DNA from: Streptomyces sp. CB02414
GTDB lineage: Bacteria > Actinomycetota > Actinomycetes > Streptomycetales > Streptomycetaceae
Length of the DNA stretch: 64,000 nucleotides
Assembly (NCBI RefSeq): GCF_001905385.1
Contig: NZ_LIPF01000003.1
Location: 124,001-188,000, forward strand
Direction: 5' to 3'
Shown: positions 27,082 to 37,325 of the stretch, one piece after another
Layout: each line of letters begins with the position of its first letter
Numbering within the stretch: position 1 is the first letter of the stretch
The notes under the pieces: model-generated
Seen by the model: the letters and a program-made list of their open reading frames with translations, nothing else
Told to the model about the DNA's origin: nothing
Database searches by the model: none
Position numbers and translations under genes: made by a program

Positions 27082-28086
27082 TCAGTGCGCGGGTTCGGCG
27101 ATGTGCTGGGTGCCGATCCGCTTGCGGAACACCCAGTACGTCCAGCCCTGGTAGAGCAGGACGACAGGTGTGGCGACTGCGGCCAGCCAGGTCATGATCT
27201 TCAGGGTGTAGGGGCTGGACGACGCGTTGGTGACGGTGAGGCTCCAGTCCGCGTCGAGCGTGGACGGCATGACGTTCGGGAACAGCGTCAGGAAGAGCAT
27301 CGCCACGGCGGCCACGATGGTGACGCCGGACAGGGCGAACGCCCATCCCTCACGCCCGGCCTGATTCGCCACCAGCGCGACGACCAGACCGGCCACGGCC
27401 ACCACGAGGGCCACCAGGCTCTTGCCGTCACCGCTGGCGGCCTGTGTCCAGAGCAGGAAGGCGAGGGCGAGCACCGCCGTGACGAGGCCGATGCGCAGCG
27501 CCAGGGTACGGGCCCGTTCCCGGATGTCACCGACGGTCTTGAGTGCCGTGAACACCGTTCCGTGGAAGGTGAACAGCGTCAGCGTCACCAGGCCGCCCAG
27601 GAGGGCGTAGGGGTTGAGCAGCTCCCAGACGGAGCCGACGTACTCCATGTCCCGGTCGATCTTCACACCGCGGACGATGTTGCCGAAGGCGACGCCCCAC
27701 AGGAACGCCGGGATCAGCGAGGTCCAGAAGATCGCGGTCTCCCAGTTGCGCTGCCAGCGCTCCTCGGGCCGCTTCACGCGGTACTCGAAGGCGACACCGC
27801 GAACGATCAGACAGACCAGGATGGCCAGCAGCGGGAGGTAGAAGCCGGAGAACAGCGTGGCGTACCACTCCGGGAAGGCGGCGAAGGTGGCGCCGCCGGC
27901 CGTGAGCAGCCACACCTCGTTGCCGTCCCAGACAGGGCCGATCGTGTTGATCAGCACCCGCTTCTCGGCCCGGTTCCGGGCGAGCAGCTTGGTGAGCACA
28001 CCGACCCCGAAGTCGAATCCCTCGAGGAAGAAGTAGCCGGTCCACAGGACCGCGATCAGAACGAACCAGACGTCGTGCAGTTCCAT
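27082..28086 (-). CDS. cydB: Cytochrome bd ubiquinol/menaquinol oxidase subunit II
   Basis: A 334-aa membrane protein with nine helices. It begins MELHDVWFVLIAVLWTGYFFLEGFDFGVG, where the FFLEGFDFGVG stretch is the CydB hallmark. GPVWDGNEVWL (about residues 50-60) is also strongly conserved. Subunit II stabilises the haem-carrying CydA and takes part in the oxygen channel. It is separated from cydA by 20 bases and from cydCD by 70 bases that hold parS sites. It is expressed under low oxygen through Rex control of the operon. Confidence 0.96.
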   Translation of the reverse strand: MELHDVWFVLIAVLWTGYFFLEGFDFGVGVLTKLLARNRAEKRVLINTIGPVWDGNEVWLLTAGGATFAAFPEWYATLFSGFYLPLLAILVCLIVRGVAFEYRVKRPEERWQRNWETAIFWTSLIPAFLWGVAFGNIVRGVKIDRDMEYVGSVWELLNPYALLGGLVTLTLFTFHGTVFTALKTVGDIRERARTLALRIGLVTAVLALAFLLWTQAASGDGKSLVALVVAVAGLVVALVANQAGREGWAFALSGVTIVAAVAMLFLTLFPNVMPSTLDADWSLTVTNASSSPYTLKIMTWLAAVATPVVLLYQGWTYWVFRKRIGTQHIAEPAH

Positions 28087-28106
28087 GACTGTGCAGCTCC
28101 CTCGGC

Positions 28107-29612
28107 CTAGTACGAGAAGGCCATCGGCTTGTCGGCGTCACGGAGGTCGCCGCCGATCTTCGTGGGCGGGTTGAGATCGGCCTCGGTGAGCTCGGGCGGG
28201 CCGGCCTTGACGTACTTGGCGAGCAGTTTGACCTCGATGACGGCGAGGACGGCGTACAGCAGGGTGAAGACGGACATCGAGATGATGACCTCGGCCGTGG
28301 AGACACCGGGGGAGACCGCGTCGCGGGTCTGCATCACGCCGTAGACGACCCAGGGCTGACGGCCCATCTCGGTGAAGATCCAGCCCCAGGAGTTGGCGAT
28401 CAGCGGGAACGCCATCGTCCAGACCGCCAGGAGCCAGTACAGACGGGTGAGCCTCGTGCCGAGCGGCTTGCGCAGCAGGACCAGGTGCGGCACCTCGTCC
28501 TCCCCGGTCCGCAGCGCGGGCGGCAGCAGGAACTTCTTCCGTGTCAGCCACAGGCCCAGCAGGCCGAGGGAGAAGGAGGCCATTCCGAAGCCGATCATCC
28601 AGCGGAAGCCCCAGTAGGCGACGGGGACGATGGGCTTGTAGTCACCGGGCCCGAACTTCTCCTGAAGGGCCTCATTGGTGTCGTTGATGCCGGGCACGTA
28701 CGAGTCGAAGTCGCTGTGGGCGAGGAAGGACAGCAGCCCGGGGATCTCCAGGGCGACCTTGTTGTGCCCCTCGTCGACGTCCCCGTAGGCGAAGACGGAG
28801 AAGGGAGCCGGTTCCTCGCCGTCCCACAGCGCCTCGGCGGCGGCCATCTTCATCGGCTGCTGCTCGTACATGACCTTGCCGAGGGTGTCGCCGCTGACCG
28901 CGGTGAGGATGCCGCCGACCGCCAGGGTGACGAGGCCGAGCCGGAGCGAGGTCCGCATCACCGTGATGTGCTTCTTGCGCATCAGGTGGAAGGCCGCGAT
29001 GCCCACCATGAAGGCGCCGCCCGTCAGGAAGGCCGCCGAGAAGCTGTGGAAGACCTGGTTGAGGGTGGTGTTCTGGGTCAGGACGGCCCAGAAGTCGGTG
29101 AGTTCGGCCCGGCCCTTCTCCTCGTTGATCCGGTAGCCGACCGGGTGCTGCATCCAGGAGTTGGCCGCCAGGATGAAGTACGCCGACAGCAGGGTGCCGA
29201 TCGAGACCATCCAGATGCAGGCCAGGTGGATCTTCTTGGGCAGCTTGTCCCAGCCGAAGATCCACAGACCGATGAAGGTCGACTCGAAGAAGAAGGCGAT
29301 CAGCGCCTCGAAGGCAAGCGGGGCGCCGAAGACATCACCGACGAAGCGGGAGTAGTCGGACCAGTTCATGCCGAACTGGAACTCCTGCACGATGCCGGTG
29401 ACGACACCCATGGCGATGTTGATCAGGAAGAGCTTGCCCCAGAACTTGGTCGCTCTGAGGTACTTCTCCTTCTCGGTACGGACCCAGGCGGTCTGCAGAC
29501 CGGCCGTGAGGGCGGCCAGCGAGATCGTCAGGGGGACGAACAGGAAGTGGTAGACGGTCGTGATGCCGAACTGCCAGCGCGCCAGCGTCTCCGGCGCCAG
29601 AGCCATGTCCAC
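28107..29612 (-). CDS. cydA: Cytochrome bd oxidase subunit I
   Basis: A 501-aa integral membrane protein carrying the haems b558, b595 and d. The N-terminal RWQFGITTVYHFLFVPLTI contains the conserved His region, followed by GRY-like core helices. The Q-loop (about residues 250-330, including EPAPFSVFAYGD) is of the short type found in Gram-positive bacteria. It heads the cydA-cydB-cydCD operon. The ATG at 29612 follows GGAG. A perfect Rex operator lies 92 bases upstream. Confidence 0.96.
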   Translation of the reverse strand: MDMALAPETLARWQFGITTVYHFLFVPLTISLAALTAGLQTAWVRTEKEKYLRATKFWGKLFLINIAMGVVTGIVQEFQFGMNWSDYSRFVGDVFGAPLAFEALIAFFFESTFIGLWIFGWDKLPKKIHLACIWMVSIGTLLSAYFILAANSWMQHPVGYRINEEKGRAELTDFWAVLTQNTTLNQVFHSFSAAFLTGGAFMVGIAAFHLMRKKHITVMRTSLRLGLVTLAVGGILTAVSGDTLGKVMYEQQPMKMAAAEALWDGEEPAPFSVFAYGDVDEGHNKVALEIPGLLSFLAHSDFDSYVPGINDTNEALQEKFGPGDYKPIVPVAYWGFRWMIGFGMASFSLGLLGLWLTRKKFLLPPALRTGEDEVPHLVLLRKPLGTRLTRLYWLLAVWTMAFPLIANSWGWIFTEMGRQPWVVYGVMQTRDAVSPGVSTAEVIISMSVFTLLYAVLAVIEVKLLAKYVKAGPPELTEADLNPPTKIGGDLRDADKPMAFSY

Positions 29613-29702
29613 GTCGTCACTCTCCTTGCATCGCCACTCGCCGTGGTCGGCGGCAGTTTGTGCGTGTATGTCACACCTAACTCGGGCGCAACCGGGACAC
29701 GC

Positions 29703-29720
29703 TTGTGAACGCGTTCACAT
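29703..29720. promoter_or_regulatory. Rex operator upstream of cydA
   Basis: TGTGAACGCGTTCACA (29704-29719) matches perfectly the Rex consensus TGTGAACNNNTTCACA known from S. coelicolor, where Rex senses NADH/NAD+ and represses cydABCD. A second overlapping half-site TTCACAAG follows at once, so binding could be extended. Confidence 0.9.
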
Positions 29721-29796
29721 TCACAAGCAATTATGACGTACAGCTTTTCGACACCGGAAGGGGGGTCCCTTGTGACGTCAACCCCTTGGCGAGAAC

Positions 29797-29813
29797 TTCA
29801 ACATCTTGTTGAA
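29797..29813. promoter_or_regulatory. Palindrome upstream of the cyclophilin-like gene
   Basis: TTCAACA and TGTTGAA arms are separated by three bases, ending eight bases before the ATG at 29822. The position over the promoter or ribosome site fits an operator for a small dimeric repressor. The regulator is unknown. Confidence 0.45.
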
Positions 29814-29821
29814 TTCGCCGC

Positions 29822-30196
29822 ATGAAGATACGGATCTCATGGCCTGCGGGTCACCTCACCGCGACCCTCACCGACACTCCGAGCACGCAGGCCCTCCTCA
29901 AGGCCCTGCCGCTCACCTCCTCCGCCCACACCTGGGGCGAGGAGGTGTACTTCGACACAGGTGTGTCGGTTTCACGTGAAACGGACGCCCGGCAGGTCGT
30001 CGAGCCCGGCACGGTCGCCTTCTGGACCGACGGCGACGCCCTGGCGTTGCCGTACGGGCCCACGCCGATCTCGCGAAGCGACGAGTGCCGCCTCGCGAGT
30101 CCCTGCAATGTCCTCGGCCGCCTCGACGGCGACCCGCGCCTGCTGGCGACGGTGCGCGACGGCGACCCGGTGCGCGTCGAACGCGCCGACGCCTAG
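29822..30196 (+). CDS. Cyclophilin-like fold protein (DUF369/TM1367 type)
   Basis: A 124-aa small beta-barrel protein. The run GEEVYFDTGV (about residues 39-48), GTVAFWTDGDALALPYGPTP (61-80) and CNVLGRLDGDP (93-103) fits the Cyclophil_like family. These proteins have a cyclophilin fold, but I know of no peptidyl-prolyl isomerase activity for them. The molecular role is unknown. The gene diverges from cydA and carries a perfect parS site in codons 50-54, where it encodes Val-Ser-Arg-Glu-Thr. Since the site has a different reading frame from that in dtpA, the DNA rather than the peptide appears to be selected. Confidence 0.8.
   Translation: MKIRISWPAGHLTATLTDTPSTQALLKALPLTSSAHTWGEEVYFDTGVSVSRETDARQVVEPGTVAFWTDGDALALPYGPTPISRSDECRLASPCNVLGRLDGDPRLLATVRDGDPVRVERADA
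29969..29982. other. parS site, perfect, inside the cyclophilin-like gene
   Basis: GTTTCACGTGAAAC within coding sequence, read as VSRE(T). It lies 2.9 kb from the cydCD cluster. Confidence 0.9.
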
Positions 30197-30249
30197 CGAC
30201 TGAGGACGCCGCGCTACACGACCTAGCCCGCGGGCGCGCCACAGCCGCC

Positions 30250-31329
30250 CTACAGCTCCTTGCGGAACTCCTGCGCCACCTTCAGGAAGATGTCGTTCGC
30301 CTCGCTCTCGCCGACCGTCACCCGCACACCCTCGCCCGGGAACGGCCGGATGACCACGCCGGCCTGCTCGCACGCGTCCGCGAAGGCGACCGTGCGCTCC
30401 CCCAGTCGCAGCCACACGAAGTTCGCCTGGGTGTCCGGAACGGTCCAGCCGTGCGCGCGCAGCGCGTCGACCACGCGCGTGCGCTCGCACACGAGCGAGC
30501 CGACCCGCCCGATCAGCTCGTCCTCGGCTCGCAGCGACGCGATCGCCGCCTCCTGGGCGATGTGACTCACTCCGAAAGGCACCGCCGTCTTCCGCAGCGC
30601 GGCCGCCACCGGTTCGTGGGCGATCGCGAACCCGACCCGCAGGCCGGCGAGGCCGTAGGCCTTGGAGAAGGTCCGCAACACGCAGACGTTGGGCCGCTCG
30701 CGGTACAGCTCGCAGCCGTCCGGCACCTCGGGGTCGCGGATGAACTCGCGGTACGCCTCGTCGAGGACCACCAGCACATCGCTGGGCACCCGGTCCAGGA
30801 ACCGCTCCAGCTCGGCCCGTCGCACCACCGTGCCGGTCGGGTTGTTCGGGTTGCAGACGAAGATCAGACGGGTCCGGTCGGTGATCGCGGCCGCCATCGC
30901 GTCTAGATCGTGCACATCGCCCGGGGTGAGCGGCACCTTCACCGAGGTCGCGCCGCTGATCTGCGTGATGATCGGGTACGCCTCGAACGAGCGCCAGGCG
31001 TAGATCACCTCGTCGCCCGGGCCGGAGGTCGCCTGGATCAGCTGCTGGGCCACACCGACCGAACCTGTGCCGGTGGCCAGGTGGGAGAGGGGGACGCCGA
31101 ACCGGTCGGAGAGCTCGCTCATCAGGGACGTACAGGCCATGTCCGGGTACCGGTTGAACGACGAGGCCGCGGCCGTCACCGTCTCCATCACGCCCGGCAG
31201 GGGCGGGTACGGGTTCTCGTTGGAGGACAGCTTGTAGGCCACCGGGCCATCGGCAGCGGCGGGCTTGCCCGGCTTGTAGGTGGGAATACCCTCCAGCTCG
31301 GCGCGCAGCTTGGGGCTCATCTCGCTCAC
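30250..31329 (-). CDS. hisC: Histidinol-phosphate aminotransferase family protein
   Basis: A 359-aa PLP-dependent class I/II aminotransferase. [13 protein letters not shown] (near residue 38) is the HisC N-terminal signature. CNPNNPTGT (about 155-163) and the PLP lysine in [11 protein letters not shown] are in place. HisC-type enzymes act on histidinol phosphate, but many Streptomyces second copies prefer aromatic amino acids, and this gene is not in a his operon. It could therefore be an aromatic aminotransferase that completes phenylalanine synthesis from the pheA product. The GTG at 31329 is chosen because it follows AGGAGG at six bases; the reading frame stays open for ten codons further upstream. 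Confidence 0.88.
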   Translation of the reverse strand: MSEMSPKLRAELEGIPTYKPGKPAAADGPVAYKLSSNENPYPPLPGVMETVTAAASSFNRYPDMACTSLMSELSDRFGVPLSHLATGTGSVGVAQQLIQATSGPGDEVIYAWRSFEAYPIITQISGATSVKVPLTPGDVHDLDAMAAAITDRTRLIFVCNPNNPTGTVVRRAELERFLDRVPSDVLVVLDEAYREFIRDPEVPDGCELYRERPNVCVLRTFSKAYGLAGLRVGFAIAHEPVAAALRKTAVPFGVSHIAQEAAIASLRAEDELIGRVGSLVCERTRVVDALRAHGWTVPDTQANFVWLRLGERTVAFADACEQAGVVIRPFPGEGVRVTVGESEANDIFLKVAQEFRKEL

Positions 31330-31730
31330 CACAGTCCTCCTCATGACCACCACCGGCATCGAATACTCCTCACCTTAAGAGGATTCGGCGTCGCTGCGTA
31401 TAGGTGAGGCCAGACCTCCTCCGCCACACCGGCAACAGGGGCATCAGGACACGAAGGCGCACTATTCGGGGGGCGCGCCGCACATATATCTACGCGCCGG
31501 TGGCTCGCGCCGTGGCGCGCATCCCTCGTGCAGGTGAGTTGAGACCTCTTCGCAACATCGGACACGCACCAGGCCCTCAGTCGCCGGCACGTCAGGTACT
31601 GGGATAGGTGGTCCCATCCGGCTTAGTTTCCATGGCAGTTGACCCTAGTTGATCTTGCAGAAACGTGACTGTCAACGCGTGCATATGCGTCCGCCCTACC
31701 CCACCCCATGAGCCCTACTATCGGCTCGCC
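31330..31730. other. hisC-lacI intergenic region
   Basis: About 400 bases with no credible gene; it must hold the divergent promoters. An eight-base inverted pair CCTCACCT (31368-31375) and AGGTGAGG (31402-31409) lies near hisC and may be regulatory. Nearer lacI, GTTGA and TCAAC half-sites occur near 31635-31680 in a GC-poor patch. I see no firm operator. Confidence 0.4.
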
Positions 31731-32843
31731 ATGACAGCAGCAGGGAAGCACCAGGTGAGCCGCGCGGAAACCTCACGCCGAGGCAGCCGGCCGGGCCGGG
31801 CGGGCATCAGGGACGTGGCCGCCGCCGCCGGAGTGTCCATCACAACCGTCTCCGATGCCCTCAACGGCAAGGGCCGACTCCCGGATGCCACCCGGCGCCA
31901 TGTGCGCGAGGTCGCGGACCGACTGGGCTACCGGCCCTCGGCCGCCGCCCGCACGCTCCGCACCGGCAAGTCCGGACTAATTGGCCTGACCGTGACGACG
32001 TACGGGGATGAACCTTTCACCTTCACCGAGTTCGCGTACTTCGCCGAGATGGCGCGCGCCGCCACGTCCGCCGCGCTCGCCCGGGGCTACGCGCTCGTCA
32101 TCCTCCCGGCGACCTCCCGTCACGACGTGTGGTCCAACGTCGCGCTCGACGGTACGGTCGTCATCGACCCCTCCGACCACGACCCGGTCGTCAGCGAACT
32201 CGTGCGCCAGGGTTTACCGGTCGTCTCCGACGGCCGCCCGGCCGGCACGCTCCCCGTCACCGCCTGGGTCGACAACGACCACGAGGCCGCCGTACTCGGC
32301 ATCCTCGACCACCTCGCCGACGCCGGCGCCCGCCGGATCGGCCTGCTCACCGGCACCACGACCGACACCTACACGCATCTGTCGACCACCGCCTACCTGC
32401 GCTGGTGCGAGCGCGTCGGCCAGGACCCCGTCTACGAGTCCTACCCGGCACACGATCCGTGCGCCGGGGCCGTCGCCGCCGACCGGCTGCTGGCCCGCCC
32501 CGACCGGCCCGACGCCGTCTACGGCCTGTTCGACCCGAACGGCACCGACCTGCTCGCCGCCGCCCGCCGCTACGGTCTGCGCGTCCCGGAGGACCTGCTG
32601 CTGGTCTGCTGCAGCGAGTCCACCGTGTACGCCAGCACCGAGCCGCCCATCACGACGTTGTCCCTGAAGCCCCGCCGTATCGGTACGGCGGTGATCCAGG
32701 TCCTGATCGACGCCATCGAAGGGCTCGCCCAGGACCAGCCGGTCGAGCAGGTGATACCGACCGAGCTGATCGTGCGTACGTCTTCGCAGCGCCGCCCGCC
32801 CCGGACGACGGTCAGCCCGCCGCGGTCGCCCGAGCGCGAGTAG
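31731..32843 (+). CDS. LacI-family transcriptional regulator
   Basis: A 370-aa repressor-type protein. The N-terminal helix-turn-helix reads IRDVAAAAGVSITTVSDALNG (from about residue 25), with hinge LGYRPSAAARTLRTGKSGLIGL. A periplasmic-binding-like effector domain follows (about 85-345). The usual LacI family motif TVSRALN is TVSDALN here, a known variant. The effector is probably a sugar or nucleoside, but no transport or catabolic gene is adjacent. ATG at 31731 is chosen; the longer frame adds 22 atypical residues. Confidence 0.92.
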   Translation: MTAAGKHQVSRAETSRRGSRPGRAGIRDVAAAAGVSITTVSDALNGKGRLPDATRRHVREVADRLGYRPSAAARTLRTGKSGLIGLTVTTYGDEPFTFTEFAYFAEMARAATSAALARGYALVILPATSRHDVWSNVALDGTVVIDPSDHDPVVSELVRQGLPVVSDGRPAGTLPVTAWVDNDHEAAVLGILDHLADAGARRIGLLTGTTTDTYTHLSTTAYLRWCERVGQDPVYESYPAHDPCAGAVAADRLLARPDRPDAVYGLFDPNGTDLLAAARRYGLRVPEDLLLVCCSESTVYASTEPPITTLSLKPRRIGTAVIQVLIDAIEGLAQDQPVEQVIPTELIVRTSSQRRPPRTTVSPPRSPERE

Positions 32844-33070
32844 GGCCACCGCCCGGCGCGTCCGGAGCACGGTCGCGCCGCCGCCGCGGACGGGCGAAGC
32901 CGGGCCCAATCGGGGCGAAAGCCACGGTGAACCGGAGTCCTGTTCTGATTCACCACCCCTGGGTCATCACACAGCGCGATCCGCATTCCTATGATGGGCC
33001 CACACACCGCGGGCCGCTGCGACCAGGCAGTCCGAAGCGGTGCAGATGCGGCGCGATGGTGGAGGGGTCG

Positions 33071-34150
33071 ATGACTCAGGGGGCCGGTCAGGGACCCGAG
33101 GTGCAGCGGACGGCGACGGTGCGCGACTTCCGGGTACCCGCGTACGTCCACGAGGCCGCTCCGTACGCCGCCCCCGGGCCACAGGCGAGCGAGGCCGCTC
33201 CGCCGTCCGAGGAGACCCTTCCGGAGGGGTACACGCCCACGCAGCGGGACCTGCCCGTCATCCGCCGGGGTGACACGGTCCAGGTGGCCGTCGACCCGGA
33301 GCCGGTCCAGGTGACACAGCCCGCCACGGGACAGGGCCCGCTGTTCGTCGTCGGCGACGTGCACGGCTACCTCGACGAGCTGGTGGCCGCCCTGCGAGAG
33401 AAGGGCCTCATCGACGAGGGCGGCCAGTGGTGCGCCGGCACCACGCGGCTGTGGTTCCTCGGCGACTTCACGGACCGCGGCCCCGACGGCATCGGCGTCA
33501 TCGACCTCGTGATGCGGCTGTCCGCCGAGGCCGCCGCGGCCGGTGGCTACTGCAAGGCCCTGATGGGCAACCACGAGCTGCTGCTGCTGGGCGCCAAGCG
33601 GTTCGGCGACACGCCCGTCAACTCCGGCGCGGGCACCGCCACCTTCCAGGCGGCCTGGCTGCTGAACGGCGGCCAGAAGACCGACATGGACCGCCTGCAG
33701 GACCACCACCTGCAGTGGATGGCCCGGCTCGACGCCATGGAAGAGGTCGACGGCCATCTCCTGGTCCACTCGGACGCCACCACCTACCTCGACTACGGCC
33801 GTTCCATCGAGGAGGTCAACGACACCGTCCGCGAGGCTCTCACGCGCAACGACGCGGAAGAGGTGTGGGACCTGTTCCGCAAGCTCACCAAGCGCTTCTC
33901 GTTCCGCGACGAGGGCGGCGCCGACGCCGTGCGCTCCCTGCTGGACACGTACGGCGGCACCCGGATCGTTCACGGCCACAGCCCTATTCCCTATCTGCTG
34001 GGCGAGGTCGGCTCCGAGGACGGCGAGGACGACACCCGTACCGCGGTCGAAGGACCTCACGTCTACGCGGACGGGCTGGCCATCGCGATGGACGGCGGCG
34101 TGACCATGGCCGGGAAGCTGCTGGTCCAGCAACTGCCGCTGGAATCCTGA
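33071..34150 (+). CDS. Calcineurin-like metallophosphoesterase
   Basis: A 359-aa phosphoesterase. The domain starts near residue 92 with GDVHGYLDEL, then FLGDFTDRGPDG, MGNHELLLL and the late VHGHSPI. These are the complete metal-binding motifs of the PPP/ApaH group (GDxHG, GDxxDRG, GNHE, HGH). Substrates could be phosphoproteins or dinucleoside polyphosphates. The first 90 residues are Pro/Glu-rich and probably disordered. The ATG at 33071 follows GGAGGGG; an ATG five codons upstream is less likely. Confidence 0.9.
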   Translation: MTQGAGQGPEVQRTATVRDFRVPAYVHEAAPYAAPGPQASEAAPPSEETLPEGYTPTQRDLPVIRRGDTVQVAVDPEPVQVTQPATGQGPLFVVGDVHGYLDELVAALREKGLIDEGGQWCAGTTRLWFLGDFTDRGPDGIGVIDLVMRLSAEAAAAGGYCKALMGNHELLLLGAKRFGDTPVNSGAGTATFQAAWLLNGGQKTDMDRLQDHHLQWMARLDAMEEVDGHLLVHSDATTYLDYGRSIEEVNDTVREALTRNDAEEVWDLFRKLTKRFSFRDEGGADAVRSLLDTYGGTRIVHGHSPIPYLLGEVGSEDGEDDTRTAVEGPHVYADGLAIAMDGGVTMAGKLLVQQLPLES

Positions 34151-34332
34151 GCGTTCACCGGACGCACTTTTCGGCGGCGGCTTCCTCACAGCCGGGCACC
34201 CAATTTCTGGAAACCCCCTGTCACCCTCCACCGTCACCGCTCTACCATCGGCTTATCCGTAGCAGGCTCCCCTCCGTTTCTGCCCGACGGCTCGTTGGCA
34301 TGCGAGCCCCAAGCCCTACGGAGCATCGGGGG

Positions 34333-35199
34333 ATGCACATGAACAGCGTTCCGCAGCACCTGCCGAACGAGGACCGCCAGGAGTACGAGCGGATCCTCGA
34401 CGAGGCGCTGCGCTCCGCGCCACACCGCCCGGAGCTGGCCGCCGTCGGACAGCGGCTCAACTCCGAACAACTGCGCACCATGGCACTCAACGCCACCGCC
34501 CTGATCACCGCGGCGGCCACCACCGAGTACCAGCACTACGTCAAGGTCCGTGAGGAACTGCGCCACCCGGCGCCGTCGGCCAAGTCACCGGCCCCGCGCG
34601 GGTCCGGCTCCGAGGAGCAGGGCACGGGCGGGGCGGGGCTCGCCGCCACCATGGGCGAGGTCGCCGAGGCGACCGGCGCGGGAGCCGTGGCCGTCGTGGC
34701 CGTCCTGGCTCCCGTCCTGGCCGGCACCGCGGCGGCGATCTTCCTGCTCGTCGGTTACCTCCTGAAGGTCCTCGCTCCCGGGCAGACCGTCGCGCAGACC
34801 ATGCTCACCACCGGGTGGGTGTTCGGCGCCGTGACCGCGGTCGCGATCCTTGTCGCCGCGGTGGGTCTGCTGCTCACCGCGCTGCGCAACCGCCCCTTCG
34901 CCGAGTCCGCCTTCTACGGCGAACTCGACGAGGAGGTGGTCCGGGCCAGGGACGCCTGGCACGAAGCCCTGCTGGAGCGGGGCATCCTGCCGTTCCTGCG
35001 GGAGGCACTCGCCGATCCGGGCACCGCGGCCCTGCACACGGGACCGGGAGCACCCACGAGCCGCATGCCGCACCTCGGCTACGGCCGTCCGGGCTTCACC
35101 AGCCCCGGTGAGGGCACCGCCACCGGTCCGCGCCCGAGCTACTCGAGCCCGGACTACAGCAGCCCGGACTTCGGTGGCCCGGAACACCGGCCCGAGTAG
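34333..35199 (+). CDS. Conserved Streptomyces membrane protein
   Basis: A 288-aa protein of unknown function. A soluble helical N-terminus (residues 1-75, with an EYERILDEALRSAPHRPEL segment) is followed by an Ala/Gly-rich linker and two membrane helices (about 118-145 and 157-180). A cytoplasmic helical region carries RARDAWHEALLERGILPFLREAL. The C-terminus is a tyrosine/serine/proline tail with near-repeats SYSSPDYSSPDF. Two-helix proteins with such tails often scaffold other proteins, which is inference only. The start has GGGGG immediately upstream. Confidence 0.75.
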   Translation: MHMNSVPQHLPNEDRQEYERILDEALRSAPHRPELAAVGQRLNSEQLRTMALNATALITAAATTEYQHYVKVREELRHPAPSAKSPAPRGSGSEEQGTGGAGLAATMGEVAEATGAGAVAVVAVLAPVLAGTAAAIFLLVGYLLKVLAPGQTVAQTMLTTGWVFGAVTAVAILVAAVGLLLTALRNRPFAESAFYGELDEEVVRARDAWHEALLERGILPFLREALADPGTAALHTGPGAPTSRMPHLGYGRPGFTSPGEGTATGPRPSYSSPDYSSPDFGGPEHRPE

Positions 35200-35213
35200 T
35201 CACCGTCCGGGCG

Positions 35214-35241
35214 CCGTACCCCCTGGTCTTCGGGGGTACGG
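35214..35241. terminator. Bidirectional terminator before thiC
   Basis: A perfect 10-bp stem (35214-35223 with 35232-35241) with an eight-base loop lies between two convergent stops. Confidence 0.75.
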
Positions 35242-35260
35242 GGCACCGGACCGGGCGACG

Positions 35261-37250
<1,990 letters not shown>

Positions 37251-37262
37251 AAAGGTGCCTCC

Positions 37263-37268
37263 ACGCTA
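37263..37268 (-). promoter_or_regulatory. Candidate -10 of thiC
   Basis: TAGCGT on the minus strand, with TTCACC 16 bases upstream as a weak -35. It would start transcription just before the aptamer. Confidence 0.4.
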
Positions 37269-37325
37269 GCGTCAATTCGGGCGCGGTGAACAGAGGGCCC
37301 CCCTCGTTCTTGCGATGATCGGTCG

